Below, piece by piece: positions 26,546 through 34,944 of a stretch of 64,000 nt of DNA; within the stretch, counting starts at the first letter, position 1, and the number at the start of each line of letters is the position of its first letter. The stretch lies in the NCBI RefSeq assembly GCF_021044425.1, contig NZ_JAJNEC010000003.1:248001-312000 (forward strand), in the 5' to 3' direction. The notes beneath the pieces are model-generated. The model worked only from the letters and a program-made list of their open reading frames with translations. It did no database searches and was not told where the DNA came from. This stretch comes from Niabella pedocola (GTDB lineage Bacteria > Bacteroidota > Bacteroidia > Chitinophagales > Chitinophagaceae). Position numbers and translations under genes: made by a program.

Positions 26546-27343
26546 TTAATGTGCTATAAAAACCGGGGCCACATGATCGGTAATGATTTTTGTAACAAAG
26601 CTCTCTTTAAAAGAGGTGGATAGGGCCGAGCGCCCGAATGCGCCTGTGATCAGCAGGGGGTTCCGGAAACATTCGACCCAGGTGCTGAAGTGTTTGTCGG
26701 AGTCCCAGTGCAGCTTCAGGATCTTTACATCTGTAAAATGCGCATGGGCGTACTCCGTCAGTAGCTGAAGCTGCGGGATGTGGTCACTGTCTTCTTCTTT
26801 TACATAGGCGATCCGCACGGGCAGCTGCCCGTATTGGGGAAACAGCAGGCAGCATTGTTTTAAGGCATGCATACTTTGCGGACTACCATCATAGGCCACC
26901 AGGAGCTGTTCGGGCGCACCTGTATTTTCCGGTACGGCAAGCACCGGGCAGTTCGCCCAGCGCAGCAGCTGTTGCATATAGCCGTTCGGCTGATGTGCTG
27001 CGGTGCCGGCATACAATAGCGCCTGACTGAAGATGAGCAGGTCTGCATACCGGCTTTCATGTTTCCAAAAGGCTTTTTGCCATTCAGTGTTGCTTTTTTC
27101 AACGGTATGGGAGGAAATATCGCTGTTCCGGCATTGATCCATAAACTGCGCCGTGTCCTGGTTGCTGAAATGGGGCAGATCTTCTTTGCCGGCGGCAGGA
27201 TGCCGGGTTGCTGTTGTGATCGCCGGCGCCTTAAAAAAAAGACCTTTTACGGATAGGTGTTCCTGCTTGCGCAGTTCCCTGATCCATTCGAAAGCGCCTT
27301 GCGGATAATGATGCTCGTCACATACAAAAAGTATCTTTTTCAT
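26546..27343 (-). CDS. Universal stress protein family
   Basis: 265 residues, a UspA-type alpha/beta protein. The C-terminal half (~145-265) is the recognisable UspA unit: QLLVAYDGSPQSMHALKQ at strand 1/helix 1 and LLITGAFGRSALSTSF at the nucleotide loop; the usual final G-S/T of the loop is not clear. The N-terminal half begins KKILFVCDEHHYPQGAFEW and has CPVLAVPEN at its end, so the protein is probably a tandem UspA with a degenerate first unit. Cytoplasmic; probably part of a stress regulon with Hsp20. Confidence 0.87.
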   Translation of the reverse strand: MKKILFVCDEHHYPQGAFEWIRELRKQEHLSVKGLFFKAPAITTATRHPAAGKEDLPHFSNQDTAQFMDQCRNSDISSHTVEKSNTEWQKAFWKHESRYADLLIFSQALLYAGTAAHQPNGYMQQLLRWANCPVLAVPENTGAPEQLLVAYDGSPQSMHALKQCCLLFPQYGQLPVRIAYVKEEDSDHIPQLQLLTEYAHAHFTDVKILKLHWDSDKHFSTWVECFRNPLLITGAFGRSALSTSFKESFVTKIITDHVAPVFIAH

Positions 27344-27529
27344 AATTGCTGTTTGCGTGCTGCAGGAAACAGGCGTTCCTGTTATGCTGCAAACTACGGT
27401 ATAAAACGGGGCAATGGCAATGACGGATATTGGCTGACCGGATGATTGCGGTCAAAGCCCGGGTACTTCAATCCGGCCCGGCAGCAGGCAGATAACCGGG
27501 AACAATATTTTTTTAAAAAAAGTAGTTTC
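27344..27529. other. Intergenic upstream of the tRNA promoter
   Basis: No gene or RNA recognised; contains the promoter of the universal stress protein gene on the minus strand. Confidence 0.4.
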
Positions 27530-27563
27530 TTTTGTGATTGGATTTGAAATTTACCTATATTTG
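27530..27563 (+). promoter_or_regulatory. Promoter of the tRNA-Leu transcript
   Basis: TTTTG (27530-27534) and TATATTTG (27556-27563) match the Bacteroidota -33 TTTG and -7 TAnnTTTG boxes with a 21-base spacer. The tRNA starts 137 bp downstream, so a long 5' leader is removed. Confidence 0.7.
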
Positions 27564-27699
27564 CAACCCCTGCCGAGGCAGTGATGCTGGAAACAGCGCA
27601 AACGCAATCAGTTCTTTAATTTGATCAAAGGATCTTTAACGTTGATTCCCGGTAAATACCAGGTTTTCAACAGGCGGTATAAAGATCTGTAACATAAAT

Positions 27700-27783
27700 G
27701 CCCGGGTGGCGAAATTGGTAGACGCACTGTCTTCAGGTGGCAGCGTTCGCAAGGATGTGCTGGTTCGAATCCAGTCCCGGGCA
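27700..27783 (+). tRNA. tRNA-Leu (anticodon CAG)
   Basis: 84 nt. The acceptor stem GCCCGGG pairs with CCCGGGC (27776-27782) and the discriminator is A. The D arm contains AAATTGGTAGACGC. The anticodon stem CTGTC/GGCAG holds the loop TTCAGGT, giving anticodon CAG. The long variable arm (GTTCGC hairpin) is typical of class II tRNA-Leu. The T arm CTGGTTCGAATCCAG is intact. CCA is not encoded. Confidence 0.97.
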
Positions 27784-27789
27784 CTCGAA

Positions 27790-27822
27790 AAGGGTTGTAA
27801 GTAAGCTTACAACCCTTTTTTT
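27790..27822 (+). terminator. Intrinsic terminator after tRNA-Leu
   Basis: AAGGGTTGTAAG (27790-27801) pairs perfectly with CTTACAACCCTT (27806-27817) over a 4-base loop, followed by Ts. Confidence 0.93.
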
Positions 27823-28002
27823 ATTTAGGGCCGTCGAGTTTAGCCGCTTTTTTACGCTTCCTACCGCTATTTCCGATAGAAAAATGAATCCGGGAAATTA
27901 TATAAACATGATATCTTCCCTCAGCAATATAGAGGTTGGATTCTGGGATAGAATATTGAAGGAGGTGGACTTTATGAATTGAGTTTGTAAGATAGAAAGT
28001 AA

Positions 28003-28405
28003 ATGTCTGTAAAGCGGCCTATAATTGTAGTTCTGGCGGCCAGTACTTATGGAAGGGATGCGTTGTTTGGTGGTGGATCTTCAACAGTTGCCGCAAAAGG
28101 GGGATTATCATTTAACAAAAGGTGTTTTAGGAATTTTAACAAAACATGCTTTTGCCGGTGGCCGTCATGCAGATTTAGGATTATCAGTGGAGACGATGGC
28201 ATCGAAAGGACTTAATCTGGTAGAACAGAATATGCCTTTTTTTGAAGCAGGAGGCAATACTTTAATCGGCAACATCAATGGAATACAAAAGTCATTCAAA
28301 GCATTTGTTCAGGATGGGAAAATTTTATCAGTAAATATGTATCCAGGAATCTCTAACAGAGTGCCCCATGGAACAGTAATAAATTTTGGAAATGTAACAT
28401 GGTAA
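28003..28405 (+). pseudogene. Decayed polymorphic toxin C-terminal tail (first cassette)
   Basis: Two frames join at 28095-28100, a AAAAGGGGG homopolymer. The first frame reads YGRDALFGGGSSTVAAKGG; the second continues LTKGVLGILTKHAFAGGRHA..LGLS and ends VNMYPGISNRVPHGTVINFG. The KHAF..GRH start and the DG..SVNMYPG..T ending resemble C-terminal RNase-like domains of Rhs/CDI-type toxins, possibly BECR fold (inference). The large N-terminal delivery part is absent. Its stop overlaps the next gene's start by 7 bp, as toxin and immunity genes usually do. Base composition is far more AT-rich than the flanks. Confidence 0.65.
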
Positions 28406-28866
28406 AGGAAAATCAAAATATAGATATTCTACATCAGGAAGACTTAAAAGGTCATAATAGTTTTCTTCTAACCAATTGTATAATCGATACAATTGATTTG
28501 ATTGGAGAGTTCGAATTGAATGTCCATTTGACTATAGAAAAATGCCTAATCAACAATTTGAAAATTCATTCTTGTTGGTTTGTGAATGGATTATTATTAA
28601 AGAATTGTATCGTCAAAAACCATGTTGATTATCAAATGGGAGGGCATAATGCGAAACCAATAGTTATTGAAGGTAATATTTTTACAGGATTTTTTAATTT
28701 CTTCGATTGTCAATTTGATAATCGTATTGAATTAAGAAATAACGTTTTTGTCAAGGGTACAAATCTTTTGGGTAATAAAGGAGAAGGGTTCGAAAATAGT
28801 TTTGTTGATGGATGGGTTGTTGAAAACAATATAGGTAATATTGATCTAAATGAAGTAGCAGTTTAG
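28399..28866 (+). CDS. Putative immunity protein of the first toxin cassette
   Basis: 155 residues, intact, AT-rich. The start codon overlaps the toxin-tail stop. The sequence has recurring beta-strand units (LTNCIIDTIDLIGEFELNVHLTIEKC, LLLKNCIVKNHVDY, IVIEGNIFTGFFNFFDCQF, IELRNNVFVKGTNLLGNKG) resembling a right-handed beta-helix of roughly 20-residue turns. No signal peptide. Position right after a toxin tail is the main evidence for an immunity role; I do not recognise a named family. Confidence 0.6.
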   Translation: MVKENQNIDILHQEDLKGHNSFLLTNCIIDTIDLIGEFELNVHLTIEKCLINNLKIHSCWFVNGLLLKNCIVKNHVDYQMGGHNAKPIVIEGNIFTGFFNFFDCQFDNRIELRNNVFVKGTNLLGNKGEGFENSFVDGWVVENNIGNIDLNEVAV

Positions 28867-28905
28867 TTGCCGCTAAGGGAGATACAGCTAACTAAAAAGA
28901 TTTTT

Positions 28906-29186
28906 GGACATACATTGACAACTCACGTGAAGATATGAGGGTGTTTTTAATTAACAAGGGCTAAAGGATCAGAGATGGCATAAGGTCAATTTTTGGATAA
29001 TCAGAAAGCGGCTCAATTTATTTTAGATAATGTAGGAAAACTGCTAATGGAGCTGTAAATATTCCTTTGCCAAGTGGCTTTCCTGCAAGAATTATTATGC
29101 TAGATGGTACATTCAAAGTTCCTACGTATATTCGATTAGTATCTGGTGGAAGTGGGGTTGAGACGGCTTATCCGTTAATTCCTTAA
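28906..29186 (+). pseudogene. Decayed polymorphic toxin C-terminal tail (second cassette)
   Basis: The frame GHTLTTHV..LTRAKGS..GQFLDNQKAAQFILDNVGK is interrupted by stops at 28936, 28948 and 28981. It then needs one extra base in the AAAA run near 29039 to continue as TANGAVNIPLP...IIMLDGTFKVPTYIRLV...GVETAYPLIP. The pattern GHT..TH..RAKG.GQFLD..AA and the ending ..TAYP are shared by C-terminal toxin domains of Rhs-like proteins (recollection, not searched). It is clearly non-functional. An intact gene starts 11 bp later. Confidence 0.6.
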
Positions 29187-29197
29187 ATTCTGTTTTT

Positions 29198-29569
29198 ATG
29201 ATTTTAAGAAAAGAAATAATCGAGCAGCTAAGTAAGAAGTTGTCATTGCCCTATTTGAGTGTTGAGCAGGATTGGGATATTGAATTGGCAGATAAAAATA
29301 GAATTGATGAGTTTATTTCTTATTACAATGAAAATGATTTATCTGCTGAAGTGAAATATGCTACAATGTCCATTATACTTGCTTCTTATGAGGATTTTTT
29401 AAATGACAGGGAATTAGAAAGAGATTATAGGTGGTATGAAATTGAAAAAATATTAAAATCAGGAAGGGGACTTTTCAGCGAATTGATGGAGTATTGGGCT
29501 GTTGATTCTGAAAAAGAGAATATATTTAGAATTGCGCCCTTGATAAGAGAAGCAAGAGCCACCGATTAG
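29198..29569 (+). CDS. Putative immunity protein of the second toxin cassette
   Basis: 123 residues, acidic, helical, intact, AT-rich. Features: MILRKEIIEQLSKKL start, YNENDLSAEVKYATMSIILAS in the middle, and a Trp-containing MEYWAVDSE segment. No signal peptide or membrane helix. It begins 11 bp after the stop of the second toxin tail, the usual spacing of a toxin/immunity pair. The family is not recognised with certainty. Confidence 0.6.
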   Translation: MILRKEIIEQLSKKLSLPYLSVEQDWDIELADKNRIDEFISYYNENDLSAEVKYATMSIILASYEDFLNDRELERDYRWYEIEKILKSGRGLFSELMEYWAVDSEKENIFRIAPLIREARATD

Positions 29570-29585
29570 GTTGCTTTTGCTTTAT

Positions 29586-29942
29586 TTATAAATATCTTTT
29601 TCTGTGTTCAAGGTCAATGACGTCGATGATGCTGTAATCAGTCGCGGGAACTTGCTTTCTGAACCCGGTATAAACATCACCAGCTTCGCTATGCAAACTT
29701 ATCACCAATTCATCCAGGCAGGAACGGGCAATGAAGTCATCTGACCGGAACAAATCATTGACAAGATCAATAAACGACATTACTACGCTTATATTGCCTG
29801 CTCTGAACGACCGGATCAGGTGATCAGTTAAAAAACCGAAGATTACTGTTGGCAGCCCTCCATATCTTCCCTGATCTCAAACTCCGGGAAGCGCTTGCTT
29901 ACAACGGCCGTTATAGTATGAATACATTCTGCGTTTATCATT
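29586..29942 (-). pseudogene. Frameshifted small gene, possibly DUF7674-like immunity family
   Basis: On the minus strand MINAECIHTITAVVSKRFPEF continues to REDMEG, then the frame must shift by one lost G (GGG near 29858) to go on as LPTVIFGFLTDHLIRSF and ISVVMSFIDLVNDLFRSDD, ending at 29586. The joined product is about 118 residues and resembles DUF7674-type proteins found among contact-toxin immunity genes (tentative). It belongs to the same AT-rich island but lies on the opposite strand. Confidence 0.5.
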
Positions 29943-30046
29943 GTATTGAATGTAGGTCAATCGGTAAGGAAGGATTCATTTGTGGATAATGGACATCCCG
30001 GAAATTCCTTTTGCGACGGTATTTGGAGGATGCATATGGCCATGCT

Positions 30047-30358
30047 TTATACAATCCCCTCCAACTGGAGAAAGACCGGTACCAGGGACCTTCCTTTTGC
30101 GGTTAAATGGTACTCTATATGTAATGGCTTTTGTTTTATAACTACTTTTTCCAGCAGACCGATTTCCTCCAGTTCTTTTAATGCAAGCGACAGTGTTTGC
30201 TTGTTTGAGCCATTGATCTGGCGCAACAAGCTGCTGAACCTTATGGGTGATTCAACGGCCAGGCGGAAAATTTCGGGCTTCCATTTACCCGACAATGATT
30301 TTAAAAGCCCCTGTGCCGGGCAGGTTTCGGTGGGCTGTGCTAAATCGGGGATGGTCAT
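30047..30358 (-). CDS. HxlR-family winged-helix regulator
   Basis: 103 residues with the HxlR signature: PAQGLLKSLSGKWKPEIFRLA, IRFSSLLRQINGSNKQTLSLALKELEEIGLLEK and EYHLTAKGRSLVPVF. A single Cys at residue 13 in the N-terminal arm is placed like the redox-sensing Cys of HypR/YodB-type members. I chose the ATG at 30358, since the open frame upstream overlaps the divergent DsbA gene. It probably represses itself and the divergent DsbA-like gene across the 70-bp gap, responding to disulfide or electrophile stress (inference). Confidence 0.88.
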   Translation of the reverse strand: MTIPDLAQPTETCPAQGLLKSLSGKWKPEIFRLAVESPIRFSSLLRQINGSNKQTLSLALKELEEIGLLEKVVIKQKPLHIEYHLTAKGRSLVPVFLQLEGIV

Positions 30359-30398
30359 AAATTTCTGACTTATTGCTGGTGAAAATGATACAATGCAA

Positions 30399-30413
30399 CT
30401 TTGCACAAAGATA
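30399..30413. promoter_or_regulatory. Overlapping divergent promoter boxes in an inverted repeat
   Basis: CTTTG-CA-CAAAG (30399-30410). On the minus strand TATCTTTG (30406-30413) fits the -7 consensus TAnnTTTG for the HxlR gene; on the plus strand CAACTTTG fits at 7 of 8 positions for the DsbA-like gene. A plausible HxlR operator. Confidence 0.45.
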
Positions 30414-30428
30414 AAAATAAATTGAACC

Positions 30429-31343
30429 ATGCAACAACAACATAACCCGCTTTTGTGCGACCCTGCGGAGGGCGTTTGCGAACTGCCCACGGGGAGGGAA
30501 GGCAAGGAGGTTCCTGTTCAGAATACTGAAAAGCCGGTAAAGGTTATTTATTTTACGGATCCGATCTGCTCTTCCTGCTGGGGCATTGAGCCGCAGTTGC
30601 GAAAGCTGAAACTGGAATATGGAAATGCGATCGAAATAGAATACCGCATGGGCGGTTTGTTGCCGGACTGGAGCTACAACAGCGGAGGTATCAGTAAACC
30701 TTCAGATGTGGCGCATCATTGGGATGAAGTAAGTGTTTACTATGATATGCCTATTGACGGCGATGTTTGGTTAGAGGATCCGCTGGCTTCTTCCTATCCG
30801 CCTTCCATTGCGTTTAAGGCCGCACAAATACAAAGCAACGAGAAAGCGGTATTGTTTTTAAGAACGATCCGGGAAATGGTTTTCCTGCAGAAAAAAAATA
30901 TCACCCGGCAAGAGCATTTGGAAACGGCTGCTGAAAAATCCGGGTTGGATGCGGCACAACTTACAGCAGCGATGAACGGTAATGCAAAAACACTATTTGA
31001 AGAGGACCTGCGTTTGGCAGGTGCGATGGGCGTTCGGGGATTTCCTACGATGTTCTTTGTTGATGCATCGGGTAATAAAGAGATCGTATATGGTACAAAG
31101 CCGTATTCGTTTTATGAAGCGGCGGTTTTGAAATTATATCCGGGTGCCATAAAAACGGCATATGGTCAAAGCTGGCAGGCGCTTTTTTCGAAGTATCCGT
31201 CGTTAACCGCAAAAGAGTTCTCTGTACTTTCGGAATTGCCCCGGCTGGAGAGTGAAACCCTGTTGAATGCATTGAATAAAGCGGGAAGTTTGGAAATGCA
31301 GCCGACCAAAAACGGGTCCATCTGGAGCATGAAAACGTTCTGA
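30429..31343 (+). CDS. DsbA-family thioredoxin-fold protein (SpxH/FrnE-like)
   Basis: 304 residues. Thioredoxin-fold strand VKVIYFTDPICSSCWG places the active CxxC at C47/C50; the helical insertion (~110-195) and the cis-Pro loop VRGFPTMFFVD follow. No signal peptide, so cytoplasmic, like SpxH/YjbH or FrnE proteins. The N-terminus has two further Cys (LLCDPAEGVCEL). The Cys-Ser-Ser-Cys motif suggests disulfide exchange. The divergent HxlR gene suggests redox control. A ~90-residue C-terminal helical extension follows the fold. Confidence 0.9.
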   Translation: MQQQHNPLLCDPAEGVCELPTGREGKEVPVQNTEKPVKVIYFTDPICSSCWGIEPQLRKLKLEYGNAIEIEYRMGGLLPDWSYNSGGISKPSDVAHHWDEVSVYYDMPIDGDVWLEDPLASSYPPSIAFKAAQIQSNEKAVLFLRTIREMVFLQKKNITRQEHLETAAEKSGLDAAQLTAAMNGNAKTLFEEDLRLAGAMGVRGFPTMFFVDASGNKEIVYGTKPYSFYEAAVLKLYPGAIKTAYGQSWQALFSKYPSLTAKEFSVLSELPRLESETLLNALNKAGSLEMQPTKNGSIWSMKTF

Positions 31344-31431
31344 TAGGAGCCGGATCTAAACCTGCCGGTAAATATCCCGGATCAATAGCGATGGGGGTCG
31401 GAATATCCCGGCAGGTTTTTATAAGTTACCG

Positions 31432-32400
31432 CTATACATTTGTCTTTAACGTATCCTTTAAACCGGAGGTTGCTTTTTCAACAACCTTTTCCTGATTGGT
31501 ATTATTTTGATGGGCGTCTTCAGCAACCTGAATCATGAATTGATAATTGCCGGCCTCTAACACTTCAAACCGGATCTCGCCGTTTTCGCTAACCTGCAGG
31601 CTGGTCATGACGCCCCCGGGATTTTTGCCGCCTTTTACCACGATGCCGCCAATGGACTGCCCGGGAGCTACGATGTCTTTTTCATCAATACTGTTTTCCG
31701 GCAGCTCATTTTTACGTCCGCCGGTATAGGTTCTGGTTTCTGTTTGGGCCGTTTCCTGTCTTTTTACTCCTTTTTCCGAGATGCTTCTTTCCTGGGGTGC
31801 GTCGGGTGTAATAAGTGTAAACTGATAACTACCGGGTTCCAGGCCAATTAATTCAAATATGCCCCTTTCATTGCTTATTGTAATCGTCATATTTCCTCCG
31901 GGATTTTTGCCGCCTTTTACCACAATGCCGCCAATGGGGGTACCTGGCCGGGCCATGCTTGAGGATCCGTGCATTGGATTTACATCGCTTTGATTTCCGG
32001 ATTCATATAACGGGTTCCCTGCGCCCACCTTTTCTCCAAAATTTGTTCCCTGGGTCTGCCGGGTAGTAGTAGGTGTCATGGAAAGACGTCCCGCTGCATA
32101 AGAAGAGGAAACCGCTCCGCCGGGTTTTGAAACCCCGCCGATGCTTGACACGCCGGTTACCACGGCATTTGCGCCTGACTGAAGTCCGCCGGCTACTTTT
32201 TCGCCAAAGGTCTTTCCCTGTGTTTGCTTTGTGGTAGTAGGTGTCATGGAAAGACGTCCGGCTGCATAGGATGCGGAAGCCGCCCCGGATTTTGTAAGCC
32301 CTCCTTTTACAGTGTCGCTGCCGGAAACCACAGCCGCTTGTTGTGTAAAAGCACGGGTTGCTATCGTGATAATAAGTGCGGCAAACAGAAACTTTTTCAT
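31432..32400 (-). CDS. Secreted protein with two kinds of internal repeats
   Basis: 322 residues with a signal peptide (...ATRAFTQQ). Repeat A occurs twice: SYAAGRLSMTPTTTxQTQG followed by FGEKV (~45-72 and ~98-125). Repeat B occurs twice: IGGIVVKGGKNPGG plus ~30 residues ending in a carboxypeptidase-regulatory-like strand (GxYQFxLI or GNYQFMIQ). Repeat B resembles extracellular CarboxypepD_reg-like beta domains; repeat A is low-complexity and Thr/Ser-rich. It is probably periplasmic or surface-located. Function unknown; it stands alone, convergent with the DsbA-like gene. Confidence 0.75.
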   Translation of the reverse strand: MKKFLFAALIITIATRAFTQQAAVVSGSDTVKGGLTKSGAASASYAAGRLSMTPTTTKQTQGKTFGEKVAGGLQSGANAVVTGVSSIGGVSKPGGAVSSSYAAGRLSMTPTTTRQTQGTNFGEKVGAGNPLYESGNQSDVNPMHGSSSMARPGTPIGGIVVKGGKNPGGNMTITISNERGIFELIGLEPGSYQFTLITPDAPQERSISEKGVKRQETAQTETRTYTGGRKNELPENSIDEKDIVAPGQSIGGIVVKGGKNPGGVMTSLQVSENGEIRFEVLEAGNYQFMIQVAEDAHQNNTNQEKVVEKATSGLKDTLKTNV

Positions 32401-33314
32401 AATATATTGTTTTATTGTTAATACTGCTTTGCCTGCAGATCAACCAAAAGGTTGTTTTGTTACCCTGTTTTTAAGAAAAATGGACGCTGTACTGGAATTT
32501 TACTTCCAAAAACCGGTGCCGAGTTAGCCGGGGCTGCGGGTTTTATATCAAATCGGCCACCGTTGAGGTGGGGGTGAAATGGCCTGTTTGGGGCTGCTAA
32601 AGCGTTCCGGCCGGTTTATATCATAGCCGGTGCCTCGGTTTTTCTGTGTTCTTCAGGCTTTTTTGGGGATAGCAGGTAAAGCGGCCGCGTCTTGTCACTA
32701 AAATTCGTGATACGCGCTTATTGAAATATTGAATAATTTGCTTCCACAATTGAACAAGATTAAAACTTAGAGTTCCGGCCGGGGTTTCCACCCTGGCTTT
32801 ATTATTGACAGCACACCCGGTATAAACCGGTTGATAAGGATTGCAGCATCTGGTAAAGCGGAGGCAAAAAAATAAGAGGGAATACAATGATCTGGAAAAA
32901 TCCTGTAGCCCTCTTAAGCCCTCTAAACCGTAATAAAAGTAATACAGATTACCGCCTGAATTTTTATTATTCGATGAAATGCCGCGGATTTTCGCCATTG
33001 TGCCGTAAAATGAAGTTAAAGCGTCGGACGGGCGGATGTTTCAAACACCAACCTGTGCGTTACGCTTTAATCGCGGCCCGGCGCCTGCCCGGGCTTTTTG
33101 TACAGCACCTGTACTTGCTGCGTGTGTTGCGGTATTTTGGAATGAATCGACAAAAACTTGAATAAAGCGAACGGAAAATAATTTTTTACTTCGCTTCACA
33201 AATGATTCAGGCGATTGCAGCTGTCAGGGCCATTCTTTAAGCGCTTGCTGAAGAAGGGTTGCAGGAGCGATCCATCATCAAACATTTTATTAAAATCTTA
33301 AACCGCTTTTCTGT
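32401..33314. other. Long intergenic stretch
   Basis: About 900 bp. Short frames on both strands (e.g. 32621-32998 minus, 32887-33165 plus) show no family features. No RNA structure or terminator was recognised. It includes the GH105 promoter region at its right end. Confidence 0.4.
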
Positions 33315-34577
33315 ATGAAGAAGTGTTTCCGTTTTCACGTTGCGAAATTTGTTTGCAGTACGATCCTTATTTGTTGTTTGAGTTTTTTTTCGTTTACCGC
33401 CGGTGCGCAAAATGAAAGCATTGAAGCCGTTGTGCACAGCGTTGCCGATAATATTATGAGAAACACTTCTTATAAATTTATAGATACAAAAACAAAAACG
33501 AGCTATACCGGTACAGCCCAATTTCCCTCAGATGCCGTTATCCGGACACAATCGCTTTACAACAGGTGGGAATACTCAAATGGTGTAATGATGATCGGGA
33601 TGTTAAAGGCCGCCAGGGCATTTGGCAAGGAAGCATATGCCGATTATGTACAAAAGAATTTTGATTTTATATTTAAGAATGCAGGCTATTTTGATAAACT
33701 CTATGCTGCAAATAAACGATCGGAATGGGCGCCGTTCTTCCGCATGGGCTCGTTGGATGATTGCGGTGCGATGGCTGCGGCGTTGGCAGACGCCAACGAA
33801 CCGGCAAAGAACCAACAATACCAGGCGTACCTTGCCAAGGCGGCGGACTATATTCTTACGAAACAACTGCGGCTGAGCGACGGAACGCTTTCACGGAACA
33901 ATCCGCATAATATGACGTTGTGGGCAGATGACCTGTATATGAGTGTCCCTTTTTTGGCCAGGATGGGACGGGTAACCGGCGAACGCAAATATGTGGATGA
34001 TGCGGTGAAACAGGTGCTGAACTTTAATAAATATTTGTTTAACCCTGCCAACGGCTTGTATTATCATTGCTGGTACAGCGACGTAGAACAAAATGGCGTA
34101 GCGCATTGGCTTCGTTGTAACGGATGGATTGCGATGGCACAGGTTGAATTATTAAATAACCTGCCGGCCACGCATCCTAAACGAAATGAACTGATCAAAT
34201 TGCTGGTAAGACAGATTACGGGTATATCCCGTTTCCAGGATCAAAGCGGCCTTTGGCACCAGGTACTCGACAAACCCGATTCATATCTTGAAACCTCGGG
34301 TACGGCAATGTTTGTGTATGCCATTGCCCGTGCGGTAAATGAACACTGGATACCGGCTTCTTATAAATCAATAGCGATTGAGGGATGGAAAGGATTGTCT
34401 GAGAAAGTACGGGCAGACGGTAATATTGAGGATGTTTGCATCGGTACGGGCATTGCTGATAATATTGCCTTTTACTACCAGCGGCCCAGGATCCTGAATG
34501 ATTTTCATGCACTGGGCGCCGTATTGTTAGCCGGCACCGAAATGTTGCGGTTAAATGCCGGTAACCAACAGCGTTAA
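33315..34577 (+). CDS. Unsaturated glucuronyl/rhamnogalacturonyl hydrolase, GH105/GH88 type
   Basis: 420 residues: a signal peptide (to ~32, FTAGAQ), then an (alpha/alpha)6 barrel. Motifs include YSNGVMMIGMLKAARAFG, RMGSLDDCGAMAAALADA (with the catalytic Asp region) and NMTLWADDLYMSVPFLARMG, the GH88/GH105 hallmark, followed by FNPANGLYYHCWYSD and QDQSGLWHQVLDKPDSYLETSGTAMFVYAIARA. The family hydrates the unsaturated uronic acid left by polysaccharide lyases. Here it is exported, so it acts in the periplasm. No lyase or SusCD pair is adjacent; it stands alone. Confidence 0.92.
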   Translation: MKKCFRFHVAKFVCSTILICCLSFFSFTAGAQNESIEAVVHSVADNIMRNTSYKFIDTKTKTSYTGTAQFPSDAVIRTQSLYNRWEYSNGVMMIGMLKAARAFGKEAYADYVQKNFDFIFKNAGYFDKLYAANKRSEWAPFFRMGSLDDCGAMAAALADANEPAKNQQYQAYLAKAADYILTKQLRLSDGTLSRNNPHNMTLWADDLYMSVPFLARMGRVTGERKYVDDAVKQVLNFNKYLFNPANGLYYHCWYSDVEQNGVAHWLRCNGWIAMAQVELLNNLPATHPKRNELIKLLVRQITGISRFQDQSGLWHQVLDKPDSYLETSGTAMFVYAIARAVNEHWIPASYKSIAIEGWKGLSEKVRADGNIEDVCIGTGIADNIAFYYQRPRILNDFHALGAVLLAGTEMLRLNAGNQQR

Positions 34578-34944
34578 ATAAAGCCTGCATCTGGGATCGG
34601 GCAAAGCGTAATAAGGTGCGTTTTCTTACCTGTGGAAAATTTCCTGTATAAGTTTTTTTGAAAGCAACCAGTTAAACCGGTATAACGAAAACAAGGTTGC
34701 GGTTATTTGGAATGCATCTTGTTTATATTAACACGCGCTTTAATCATTCATTGAGTAGGGGAGCTATTTAAGGCGAACAGATTTTTTTAAAATCAACTCA
34801 GCGGCTCTTTTTACCAGCTGATACGGTTATATGGCATTTTCAGGCAGGATGGCATTCCCGTCGTTTTGAACCCGGTCTATTTTTGTGTTTTCAGGTATTA
34901 AGTATGCAATTCCAGACCTGATATAATTCATTAAAAAATAGTTT
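34578..34944. other. Intergenic, nothing recognised
   Basis: AT-rich, 367 bp between the GH105 and cupin genes. No gene, RNA or clear terminator. Confidence 0.4.

Noticed and set aside
27700..30046. tRNA-Leu as an integration site of a mobile island
   Set aside because: No integrase, and no second copy of the tRNA 3' end was found downstream, so insertion at the tRNA is not shown.
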